Below the pieces are notes generated by a model. It was not told where the DNA came from. It worked only from the letters and a program-made list of their open reading frames with translations, and searched no databases. From the NCBI GenBank assembly GCA_033794685.1, contig JARAYZ010000004.1: a stretch of 64,000 bases of DNA; one strand, given 5' to 3'. The position numbers and the translations under genes were made by a program. The DNA is from Lentzea sp033794685 (GTDB lineage Bacteria; Actinomycetota; Actinomycetes; Mycobacteriales; Pseudonocardiaceae). Below, piece after piece: positions 40,627-47,971 of the stretch; within the stretch, counting starts at the first letter, position 1, and the number at the start of each line of letters is the position of its first letter.

Positions 40627-40642
40627 AACCGATATATCAGTT
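40627..40642. promoter_or_regulatory. Palindrome shared with the TetR region at 33.3 kb
   Basis: AACCGATATATCAGTT is a 16-bp palindrome with one mismatched pair, and its last 12 bases are identical to the two sites upstream of the TetR gene at 33429. It lies upstream of the sigma operon. It is likely bound by the same regulator. Confidence 0.5.
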
Positions 40643-40659
40643 AGAGGTTGTAGCGGAGA

Positions 40660-41310
40660 TCAGTTCTCTTCGTGCGGCGCGGGCCTGGTACCGATCACCT
40701 CGCGCGACACCTGGGCGTGGGCGAGCCGGCGCACCGCCTTCAGAACGGTGTCGCCGATGAGGGTGCCGACGACCATCGCCTCGATGACGTCGTCGCGCGA
40801 ACCGCGCCCGGCGATGTAGTCGAGGTCCGCCTGCGCGATGATCTTCAGCCCTTCCAGATAGGGGTCGAGCAGGTCGCGGAAGTGGTCATGGCCGACCGAG
40901 CGGGCCACCGACAACGCGGCGGCGAGCATGTGGGTCACGTTCGACTTCGTGACGTCGACGCACTCGGTCTCACCCTGCCGTTCGAAGAACGCCTGGACGT
41001 CCGCGACCGCGAGCGGATCGAGTTCGACGGCGCTCGGCTGACTGATCGCCTCCTGCACGGCGCCGAGCTTTTTGTGCAGCGACTCGTCGCGGGTGTCGAT
41101 GGCGGCGAGCACCTCGCGCACCGACGCGATCGACAGGCCGCCGACGTCCACGAGGGCACGGACGAGCCGCAGCCTGCGCAGGTGCTCGTCGTCGTAGTGG
41201 GCCTGGTTCGGGCTGGTCAGCACGCCGGCGGGCAGCAGTCCCTCGCGCAGGTAGTACTTGATCGTCGGCACCGGAACGCCGCTTCTCTTCGCAAGCTCGC
41301 CAACACGCAT
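40660..41310 (-). CDS. MerR-family regulator
   Basis: 216 residues. The N-terminal winged helix (1-70) reads MRVGELAKRSGVPVPTIKYY and LREGLLPAGV. A dimerisation helix follows, then a large C-terminal domain (about 105-210) that may bind a ligand. It is divergent from the membrane protein gene at 41370 with 59 bases between and clear GGATAG half sites in the gap, so it probably controls that operon. Confidence 0.88.
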   Translation of the reverse strand: MRVGELAKRSGVPVPTIKYYLREGLLPAGVLTSPNQAHYDDEHLRRLRLVRALVDVGGLSIASVREVLAAIDTRDESLHKKLGAVQEAISQPSAVELDPLAVADVQAFFERQGETECVDVTKSNVTHMLAAALSVARSVGHDHFRDLLDPYLEGLKIIAQADLDYIAGRGSRDDVIEAMVVGTLIGDTVLKAVRRLAHAQVSREVIGTRPAPHEEN

Positions 41311-41312
41311 AT

Positions 41313-41352
41313 GGATAGTGTAGCTTCCGGATAGCAGAGAGTGCCGCTATCC
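41313..41352. promoter_or_regulatory. MerR operator candidate
   Basis: GGATAGC (41329-41335) and GCTATCC (41346-41352) form a perfect inverted repeat with ten bases between. A further GGATAG is at 41313-41318, and ATGGATAG (41311-41318) also pairs with CTATCCAT (41347-41354). It lies between the divergent MerR and membrane protein genes. Confidence 0.6.
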
Positions 41353-41369
41353 ATTCAGGGGGTATAGAG

Positions 41370-42251
41370 ATGCTTCGCACAGGGCATCGGCCATTAGTCG
41401 TCTTCGGCGGGCTGATGGTGGTTCTGATCCCGATCGCGCTCATCGGGCTGCTGGTCGACGACCGGACCGTGGTCAACTCACCGATCTGGCTCAAGCCGCT
41501 CAAGTTCGCCGTGTCGCTCGCGCTCTACTCCTTCACCCTGGCGTGGCTGCTCACGTTCCTGAAGAGGTTCCAGCGCGTCGGATGGTGGGCCGGCACCGTG
41601 CTGGCGGCGGCCGGAGCGCTCGAGATGGTCGTGATCGTCGGCCAGGTCATCCGCGGCAGGCGCAGCCACTTCAACTTCGAGACGCCGCTCGACACGGTCT
41701 TGTTCTCGATCATGGGCTCCACGATCGTGGTGCTGTGGATGACGCACGCGATCGTCGCGATCCTGTTGTGGCGCACGAAGTTCGAGAGCGACGCACTCGC
41801 CTGGTCGATCCGGCTCGGGCTCGTGATCTCGTTCCTGGGTCTCGGCGTCGGATTCCTTATGACGAGCCCGAAGCCCGGCCAGGCCCTCAACGGCGACACG
41901 CTCGGCTCGCACACGATCGGCGCTGCCGACGGCGGGGCGTACATGGCGCTCACCGGCTGGAGCACCGAACACGGCGACCTGCGCGTCGGGCACTTCGTGG
42001 GCATGCACGCGCTGCAGGTGCTGCCCGTTCTGATCGCACTGCTCGGCAACCGTGCGAACACCAAGCTCACCTGGGTGCTCAGCGGGTCGTTCCTGGGGAT
42101 CTTCCTGCTCGTGACCTGGCAGGCGTTGCGCGGCCAGTCCCTCGTCCAGCCCGACGGCACGACCCTGCTCGCGCTCGCCGGAATCGTCGTCGCGACCGCA
42201 CTGGGTGTGGCGTGGGCGCGTGAACCGAAGAAGGAGCTCGTGTCCACATGA
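41370..42251 (+). CDS. Multi-pass membrane protein, unknown function
   Basis: 293 residues with about seven membrane helices, for example VVFGGLMVVLIPIALIGLLV (9-28), FAVSLALYSFTLAWLLTFL, VLWMTHAIVAILLW and LLALAGIVVATALGVAWA. A HFVGMHALQVLPVLIALLG segment is conserved-looking, with two His that could bind a metal or heme. No family recognised. First gene of an operon controlled by the divergent MerR protein; its stop overlaps the next ATG (ATGA). Confidence 0.75.
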   Translation: MLRTGHRPLVVFGGLMVVLIPIALIGLLVDDRTVVNSPIWLKPLKFAVSLALYSFTLAWLLTFLKRFQRVGWWAGTVLAAAGALEMVVIVGQVIRGRRSHFNFETPLDTVLFSIMGSTIVVLWMTHAIVAILLWRTKFESDALAWSIRLGLVISFLGLGVGFLMTSPKPGQALNGDTLGSHTIGAADGGAYMALTGWSTEHGDLRVGHFVGMHALQVLPVLIALLGNRANTKLTWVLSGSFLGIFLLVTWQALRGQSLVQPDGTTLLALAGIVVATALGVAWAREPKKELVST

Positions 42252-42697
42252 TCGCCGCCCTGTTCGACCTGACTTTCCTGGTCGCCGCGCCGTTCTGGGC
42301 GCTCATGATCCTCGCGCCGAAGTGGTCGTGGACGAAGAGGATCGCCGAGTCCTACCTGATCGTGCTGCCGCCCGCCCTGATCTACATCGTCCTGCTGGTC
42401 CCGGAGCTGTCCACGGTGCTGCCCCTGGTCACCCGGCCCGAGCTCGGCCCGCTGGCGGAGTACCTGGCCACGCCCGCCGGCACCGCCCTCGTGTGGGCGC
42501 ACATGCTCGCGTGGGACCTGTTCGTCGGGCGCTGGATGTACCTCGAAGGGCGGCGGCTCGACGTCCACCCGCTGGTCATGGCGCCCGTTCTGGTGATCAC
42601 GATCCTGCTGGCGCCGGTCGGGTTGCCGCTGTTCCTGATCGTCCGCAAGGTGTGTGACAGAACGAACAGGGGTACCGCTGTGGTTACTCACCAGTAA
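42248..42697 (+). CDS. ABA4-like membrane protein
   Basis: 149 residues, four membrane helices. MIAALFDLTFLVAAPFWALM, then TPAGTALVWAHMLAWDLFVG and RWMYLEGRRL fit the DUF4281/ABA4 family. The plant member takes part in neoxanthin synthesis; the bacterial ones have no known role. Translationally coupled to the upstream membrane protein. Operators for the fadAB operon lie at its end. Confidence 0.8.
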   Translation: MIAALFDLTFLVAAPFWALMILAPKWSWTKRIAESYLIVLPPALIYIVLLVPELSTVLPLVTRPELGPLAEYLATPAGTALVWAHMLAWDLFVGRWMYLEGRRLDVHPLVMAPVLVITILLAPVGLPLFLIVRKVCDRTNRGTAVVTHQ

Positions 42698-42728
42698 CTA
42701 GGGTTAGAGTTGGCGTTACCGACCGGTA
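42683..42728. promoter_or_regulatory. Two palindromes upstream of fadA
   Basis: GTTACT-CACC-AGTAAC (42683-42698) has perfect 6-bp arms. TACCG-AC-CGGTA (42717-42728) has perfect 5-bp arms. Both lie within 110 bases of the fadA start. TetR-type regulators of lipid metabolism in actinobacteria often bind such TTAC..GTAA sites. The sequence ACTCACCAGTA recurs at 51671-51681. Confidence 0.5.
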
Positions 42729-42789
42729 GGGATGTCGCGCAACCCGTCCGGTAGTGGACAGAGTTGTCACCACAAGTGGAGGAGACGCC

Positions 42790-44004
42790 GTGGCCGCACC
42801 AGCAGCGCCGGCACGCGTTCGGAACGTGGTCTTCGTCGACGGCGTCCGGACGCCGTTCGGCAAGGCCGGCCCTAAGGGCATTTTCGCCGAGACGCGTGCC
42901 GACGACCTCATCGTGAAGGTCATCCGTGAGCTGCTGCGCAGGCACCCCGAGCTGCCCCCGGAGCGGGTCGACGAGGTCGCCATCGCCGCGACCACGCAGA
43001 TCGGCGACCAGGGTCTCACGCTCGGCCGCACCGCCGCTCTGCTCGCGGGCCTGCCGAAGTCGGTTCCCGGTTACTCGATCGACCGCATGTGCGCGGGCGC
43101 GATGACCGCCGTGACCACGGCCGCGAGCGGCATCGCGTTCGGCGCCTACGACGTCGCCATCGCCGGCGGCGTCGAGCACATGGGCCGCCACCCGATGGGC
43201 GAGGGCGTCGACCCGAACCCGCGCTTCCTGTCGGACCGGATCGTCGACACCAGCGCGCTCGTGATGGGACAGACCGCGGAGAACCTGCACGACCGGTTCC
43301 CGCACATCACCAAGGACCGCACCGACGCCTACGCGGCGGCCTCGCAGGCCAAGTACGCGGACGCGCTGAAGAACGGCAAGATCGGCCCGGAGCTCGTGCC
43401 CGTCGCGACCCGCTCCGCGGAGAACGGCTGGGGCCTCGCGACGGCCGACGAGCCGCCGCGTCCGGGCACCACGGTCGAGGACCTGGGCAAGCTCAAGACG
43501 CCGTTCCGCCCGCACGGCCGGATCACCGCGGGCAACGCGGCCGGTCTTAACGACGGCGCGACCGGCTGCATCCTCGCCGAGGAGGAGACCGCGCGCGAGC
43601 TCGGCCTGCCCATCGGCATGCGGATGGTCGGCTACTCGTTCCTGGGTGTCGAGCCCGAGGTCATGGGCATCGGCCCGGTTCCCGCCACGGAGAAGGCTCT
43701 CGAGCGCGCCGGTCTGTCCATCGAGGACATCGGCCTGTTCGAGGTCAACGAGGCGTTCGCGATCCAGGTGCTCGCGTTCCTCGACCACTTCGGCATCGCC
43801 GACGACGACGCCCGCGTGAACCAGTGGGGCGGCGCCATCGCGACCGGCCACCCGCTGGCCTCCTCCGGCGTGCGCCTCATGACGCAGCTGTCGCGTCAGT
43901 TCGCCGAGCGTCCGGACGTCCGTTACGGCCTCACCACCATGTGCATCGGCATCGGCATGGGTGGAACGGTCATCTGGGAGAACCCGAACTGGAGTGGCAA
44001 GTGA
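42790..44004 (+). CDS. fadA: Acetyl-CoA acyltransferase (thiolase)
   Basis: 404 residues from the GTG at 42790, chosen for GGAGGAG upstream. Catalytic Cys101 is in SIDRMCAGAM; NEAFAIQ, GHPLASSG and MCIGIGMGG near the C-terminus carry the His and second Cys. It cleaves 3-ketoacyl-CoA to acetyl-CoA in beta-oxidation, forming a complex with the FadB-like protein whose GTG overlaps its stop (GTGA, 44001-44004). Confidence 0.93.
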   Translation: MAAPAAPARVRNVVFVDGVRTPFGKAGPKGIFAETRADDLIVKVIRELLRRHPELPPERVDEVAIAATTQIGDQGLTLGRTAALLAGLPKSVPGYSIDRMCAGAMTAVTTAASGIAFGAYDVAIAGGVEHMGRHPMGEGVDPNPRFLSDRIVDTSALVMGQTAENLHDRFPHITKDRTDAYAAASQAKYADALKNGKIGPELVPVATRSAENGWGLATADEPPRPGTTVEDLGKLKTPFRPHGRITAGNAAGLNDGATGCILAEEETARELGLPIGMRMVGYSFLGVEPEVMGIGPVPATEKALERAGLSIEDIGLFEVNEAFAIQVLAFLDHFGIADDDARVNQWGGAIATGHPLASSGVRLMTQLSRQFAERPDVRYGLTTMCIGIGMGGTVIWENPNWSGK

Positions 44005-46109
44005 CCATCACCGCTGAGGAAGCAAAGGCGATCTTCCCCGACGAGGTCGTCACCGTTGCCAAGACTCGTCTGATCTCGGTACCGGGTCTGGACAAGCCGG
44101 TCGCGTTCATCACGATCGACAACGGCCTGGACCACACCCGTCCGTCGACGTTCGGCCCGCAGTCGCTCGTCTCGCTGGGCGCGGCGTTCGACGAGGCCTA
44201 CGCGGCCTCCCCCGCCGCCATCGCGGTGACCGGCAAGCCGTTCATCTTCGCGGTGGGCGCGGACCTGACCGCCGTCGAGCAGGCCACGGACCGCTCGCAG
44301 GGCGTCACGATCGGCAAGCTCGGCCACGAGGTCTTCAAGAAGTTCACCGACTCGGACATCCCGACCTTCGCCTTCGTCAACGGCGCGGTCATGGGCGGCG
44401 GGCTCGAGCTCGCGCTGTCGTGCCACTACCGCACGCTGGCGTCGAACGCGGCCGCGATCGCGCTGCCCGAGGTCTTCCTGGGCCTGTTCCCGGGCTGGGG
44501 CGGCACGCAGCTGCTGCCGAACCTGATCGGCGCCAACGACGCCGTGACGGTGATCTTCGAGAACGCGTTGAACCAGAACAAGATGCTCAAGCCGAAGGAC
44601 GCTCTCGGCCTCGGCATCGCGGACGTGCTGTTCGACTCCGCCGACTACCTGGAGCAGTCGCTGCTGTGGCTGTCCGGTGTCGTGCGCGGCGAGATCACGG
44701 TGCCCCGCAAGGAGATCGACCGCGGTGACGCGTGGGACGCGGCCGTCGCGCGCGCCAAGGGCATCGTGCACGGCAAGACCAAGGGCGCGGCGCCGGGTGC
44801 GCAGAAGGCTCTGGAACTGCTGGAGCTGGCGCGCGAGAACGACCTGGAGAAGGGCTACGCCGCCGAGACCGAGGGCCTCGCGGACCTCGTCATGAGCGAC
44901 GAGCTGCGCGCGGGCCTGTACTCGTTCAACCTGGTGCAGAAGCGGGCGAAGCGGCCGGCCGGCGCGCCGGACAAGTCGCTGGCGCGCAAGGTCACCAAGG
45001 TCGGTGTCGTCGGCGCGGGCCTGATGGCCTCGCAGATGGCGCTGCTGTTCATCCGCCGCCTGCACGTGCCGGTCGTGCTGACCGACATCGACCAGGCGCG
45101 CGTGGACAAGGGTGTCGGCTACGTCCACAGCGAGATCGACAAGCTGGCGGGCAAGAAGCGGATCTCGCCGGACGAGGCGAACCGCCTGAAGGCGCTCGTG
45201 TCGGGTTCGCTCGACAAGTCCGCGTTCTCCGACGCCGACTTCGTGATCGAGGCCGTGTTCGAGGACCTCGCCGTGAAGCAGCAGGTGTTCGCCGAGGTCG
45301 AGGAGCACGTCTCGCCCGAGGCGATCCTGGCCACGAACACGTCGTCGCTGTCCATCACGGACATGGCGTCGAAGCTCAAGCACCCCGAGCGGGTCGTGGG
45401 CTTCCACTTCTTCAACCCGGTCGCGGTCATGCCGCTGCTGGAGATCGTGCGCGCCGAGCAGACCGACGACGCGACTTTGGCGACGGCGTTCTCGATCGGC
45501 AAGCAGCTCAAGAAGTCCTCGGTGCTCGTGAAGGACGCGCCCGCGTTCGTCGTGAACCGCCTGCTGACCCGCTTCATGGGCGAGGTCATCAAGTCGGTCG
45601 ACGAGGGCACGTCGTTCGAGGTCGCCGACAAGGCCACCGAGCCGCTGGGCCTGCCGATGTCGCCGATGATCCTGCTCCAGCTGGTCGGTTCCGCCGTCGC
45701 GCTGCACGTGTCGGAGACGATGCACGGCGCGTTCCCGGACCGCTTCTCGGTGTCGGAGAACATGAAGAAGTTCGTCGCCGCCGGCAAGGGCGCGGTCTGG
45801 CAGTGGGACTCCACCGGCAAGCAGACCGTCGACCCCGAGGTCCAGGCGCTGTGGGAGTTCGGCTCCTCACCGCTGACGGGTGACGAGGTCAAGACGCGCG
45901 CGCTGGAGGCGTTGGCCGAGGAGATTCGGATCATGCTCGACGAGGGCGTGGTCGCGGAGGCGCAGGACATCGACCTGTGCATGCTCCTGGGCGCCGGGTG
46001 GCCGTTCTGGCTGGGCGGCATCACGCCGTACCTGGACCGCACCGGCATCTCGGAGAAGGTCACGGGCAAGCGTTTCCTGGCACCGGGCGTGGCCTCCGTG
46101 CCTGCTTAG
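44001..46109 (+). CDS. fadB: Fatty-acid oxidation alpha subunit (enoyl-CoA hydratase / 3-hydroxyacyl-CoA dehydrogenase)
   Basis: 702 residues from the GTG at 44001. The N-terminal crotonase domain (about 1-190) has the oxyanion-hole segments KPFIFAVGADL and GAVMGGGLELALSC. The 3-hydroxyacyl-CoA dehydrogenase part starts near 333 with VGVVGAGLMASQMALLF (NAD-binding), followed by LATNTSSLSI and GFHFFNPVAVMPLLEIV. It hydrates enoyl-CoA and oxidises the product; the thiolase upstream completes the cycle. A terminator follows. Confidence 0.92.
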   Translation: MTITAEEAKAIFPDEVVTVAKTRLISVPGLDKPVAFITIDNGLDHTRPSTFGPQSLVSLGAAFDEAYAASPAAIAVTGKPFIFAVGADLTAVEQATDRSQGVTIGKLGHEVFKKFTDSDIPTFAFVNGAVMGGGLELALSCHYRTLASNAAAIALPEVFLGLFPGWGGTQLLPNLIGANDAVTVIFENALNQNKMLKPKDALGLGIADVLFDSADYLEQSLLWLSGVVRGEITVPRKEIDRGDAWDAAVARAKGIVHGKTKGAAPGAQKALELLELARENDLEKGYAAETEGLADLVMSDELRAGLYSFNLVQKRAKRPAGAPDKSLARKVTKVGVVGAGLMASQMALLFIRRLHVPVVLTDIDQARVDKGVGYVHSEIDKLAGKKRISPDEANRLKALVSGSLDKSAFSDADFVIEAVFEDLAVKQQVFAEVEEHVSPEAILATNTSSLSITDMASKLKHPERVVGFHFFNPVAVMPLLEIVRAEQTDDATLATAFSIGKQLKKSSVLVKDAPAFVVNRLLTRFMGEVIKSVDEGTSFEVADKATEPLGLPMSPMILLQLVGSAVALHVSETMHGAFPDRFSVSENMKKFVAAGKGAVWQWDSTGKQTVDPEVQALWEFGSSPLTGDEVKTRALEALAEEIRIMLDEGVVAEAQDIDLCMLLGAGWPFWLGGITPYLDRTGISEKVTGKRFLAPGVASVPA

Positions 46110-46123
46110 TGTTCACAACGTTC

Positions 46124-46158
46124 AGGGGCGCCTTTCACCACTGGTGGAGGGCGCCTCT
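46124..46158 (+). terminator. Terminator after fadB
   Basis: AGGGGCGCC and GGCGCCTCT pair over nine bases with one mismatch around a small CCAC/GTGG hairpin. It starts 15 bases after the fadB stop and lies before the convergent gene at 46176. Confidence 0.55.
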
Positions 46159-46175
46159 GCCGTTCGACCGGACCT

Positions 46176-46502
46176 CTAGACCTCCGGCACCATCACCGGC
46201 TCGTGCAGCTCGGCATTGCCGTCCTTGCAGATGAAGTAGGCGTCGATGTTCGTCGCGCGCAGCGTCACCTCGGAACCGGCCACCAGCTCGCGGTAGCGCG
46301 GCAGGTCGGGAAGACCGATGGCGACGGTGTCGAACGGGTGCGTCTGGCGCAGCATCAACGACTTGCGCAGCGCCTCGCCGAACGCCCAGCGGGGAGATTC
46401 GTCGTCTCCGGGTACTTCTACCAGCGCGCCTTCGAGGTGACGTTCGAGCGCGGCTCGCACGTGGTCCGCCGTACCCCACGCCGCGATGTCCGTGACAGTC
46501 AT
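46176..46502 (-). CDS. Hypothetical protein
   Basis: 108 residues, ATG at 46502. Soluble, with a DHVRAALERHLEGALVEVPG helix and a C-terminal AYFICKDGNAELHEPVMVP strand pair. No family recognised and no clear partner; the gene upstream (DUF2199) is 138 bases away in the same direction. That interval shows no strong signal. Confidence 0.6.
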   Translation of the reverse strand: MTVTDIAAWGTADHVRAALERHLEGALVEVPGDDESPRWAFGEALRKSLMLRQTHPFDTVAIGLPDLPRYRELVAGSEVTLRATNIDAYFICKDGNAELHEPVMVPEV

Positions 46503-46640
46503 GTGTCACGTATCGGGATGAATCGCGGGATCATTAGCCGTTCGGATGTTTCGATCAGGTCATGTTCTCGCGTCCTGGTGTCCGGTCAGCGAACCCGGTA
46601 TCGAATCCGTCCGTACGGTTTTTTGGGCTCCCGGCGCGAA

Positions 46641-47156
46641 TCAGGACGTTCCTCCCTGGTGGAACGCGATCTCCGCGAACTCCCGCACCCGCGCGAGCGT
46701 GATGCCCTCGCGCTGCTCCACGGCGAGCGGATGCGCGGTGGGCTCGACCTCGATCAACGGCCGCACGCCGAGCTCCTGCGTGTGCAGGTTCGTCTTGAGG
46801 TTGAGCGTCGTGTGCTCGTAGCCGGGCAGAACCGTCGACAGCCAGCCGAAGTACGGCGGCTCGTCCACGCGGGCGGGGTCCTCGAAGACGTCGATCATGC
46901 GGGCGTAGTTCGCGGGCGACAGCGACACCCACACGCCCCACTCCAGGTCCTCCTCGGCGTCGCGCACAGGCAGCACGATGCGGCCGCGCACGAAGAAGTG
47001 CTCGTTCTCGATCACGCACTGCTCGCCGCCGAGGAAACTGCCCGGCTTGTCCGCGACCTCCGCCGACCAGTACACCGGCGCCGGCATCGAGTAGGCGAAC
47101 GGAAGGCCGCCGTGCACCTCACCGCAGCACGAACAGGTGAACCCCGGAGACGTCAT
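46641..47156 (-). CDS. DUF2199 family protein
   Basis: 171 residues. A CSCCGEVHGGLPFAYSMPAP motif at 8-27 forms a probable Cys zinc site. The body with EWGVWVSLSPANYARM, YFGWLSTVLPGYEHT and LHTQELGVRP matches DUF2199, of unknown function. Likely monocistronic. Confidence 0.82.
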   Translation of the reverse strand: MTSPGFTCSCCGEVHGGLPFAYSMPAPVYWSAEVADKPGSFLGGEQCVIENEHFFVRGRIVLPVRDAEEDLEWGVWVSLSPANYARMIDVFEDPARVDEPPYFGWLSTVLPGYEHTTLNLKTNLHTQELGVRPLIEVEPTAHPLAVEQREGITLARVREFAEIAFHQGGTS

Positions 47157-47176
47157 GCCGAAAGCCTAGAGACCGC

Positions 47177-47584
47177 TCACACCTGACGGATCGGCACGAC
47201 CTCCACGAGCCGGCCGACGTCCTTGAAGTCCTTGACGTTCATGGTCAGCACCGGCAACCCCGCGACCGCCGCCGTGGCCGCGATCTGCAGGTCCATCCGG
47301 CGCGGCCGCGGACTGCGACCGGCCCGGCGCACCAGCGACGCCATCTGCCCGTAGACCTTGGCCTCCTCGACCCCGAACGGCAGCACCTCGAACGTCTGCA
47401 GCGCCGCGTAATACCGTTCCGTGCGCGCGAAACGTTCGACCGGGTCCTCGGTGTCGAGCCCGAACGCGAGCTCCGCGATCGTCACGGCACTCAGGTAGGG
47501 CTGGGCGTGCACGTACTCGCCCAGATTCGCCCGCTCGAGCCTGATCAGCACACAGGTGTCGAGCAGACAGCTCAGCTCTGCCAC
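47177..47584 (-). CDS. VapC-like PIN-domain toxin
   Basis: 135 residues from the GTG at 47584. PIN-domain acidic residues are in CLLDTCVLIRLER (Asp9), SAVTIAELAFGLD (Glu) and RMDLQIAATAAVAGLPVLTM (Asp), with a last acidic residue in NVKDFKDV. A magnesium-dependent RNase, usually held by the antitoxin. Its start overlaps the antitoxin gene by 13 bases. Confidence 0.88.
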   Translation of the reverse strand: MAELSCLLDTCVLIRLERANLGEYVHAQPYLSAVTIAELAFGLDTEDPVERFARTERYYAALQTFEVLPFGVEEAKVYGQMASLVRRAGRSPRPRRMDLQIAATAAVAGLPVLTMNVKDFKDVGRLVEVVPIRQV

Positions 47585-47859
47585 GGGTCTTCCAGCGGGT
47601 CGTCCGCGCCGAACACGTCGTCGGCGGCCCGGCGGTCGGCCTCCCACCGGTCCGCGTCGACCGGAGGCAGCGTGCCGAAGAGCACCTGGACGTCTCCGAG
47701 CGGCGGACGGGTCACGGCGTCCTCCCGGTACGGCGAGAGCTGGGCGACGGGCTTGTTGTTGCGGGTGACGACGAAACTCTCACCCGCCTCGACGCGCCGC
47801 ATGATCTCCGCGTTGTCGTTGCGGAGCTCACGCTGGCCGATGGCTTTGAGCTGCTGCAT
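47572..47859 (-). CDS. Phd/YefM-type antitoxin
   Basis: 95 residues from the ATG at 47859 (GGTGG upstream). MQQLKAIGQRELRNDNAEIM then RRVEAGESFVVTRNNKPVAQ is the Phd/YefM DNA-binding fold; the acidic C-terminus (ADDVFGADDPLEDP) binds and blocks the toxin. First gene of the antitoxin-toxin pair; such pairs repress their own promoter. Confidence 0.87.
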   Translation of the reverse strand: MQQLKAIGQRELRNDNAEIMRRVEAGESFVVTRNNKPVAQLSPYREDAVTRPPLGDVQVLFGTLPPVDADRWEADRRAADDVFGADDPLEDPWQS

Positions 47860-47971
47860 GCCACCAATGTAGCTCAATCCTCAAAAAAGTGCTACAGAGG
47901 AGCTACGGGACGCGCGATAGTTTCCGCTCGGCAGTTCTGCGAGAGCGCTTCCACGACTAAGCTGTTCAGAT

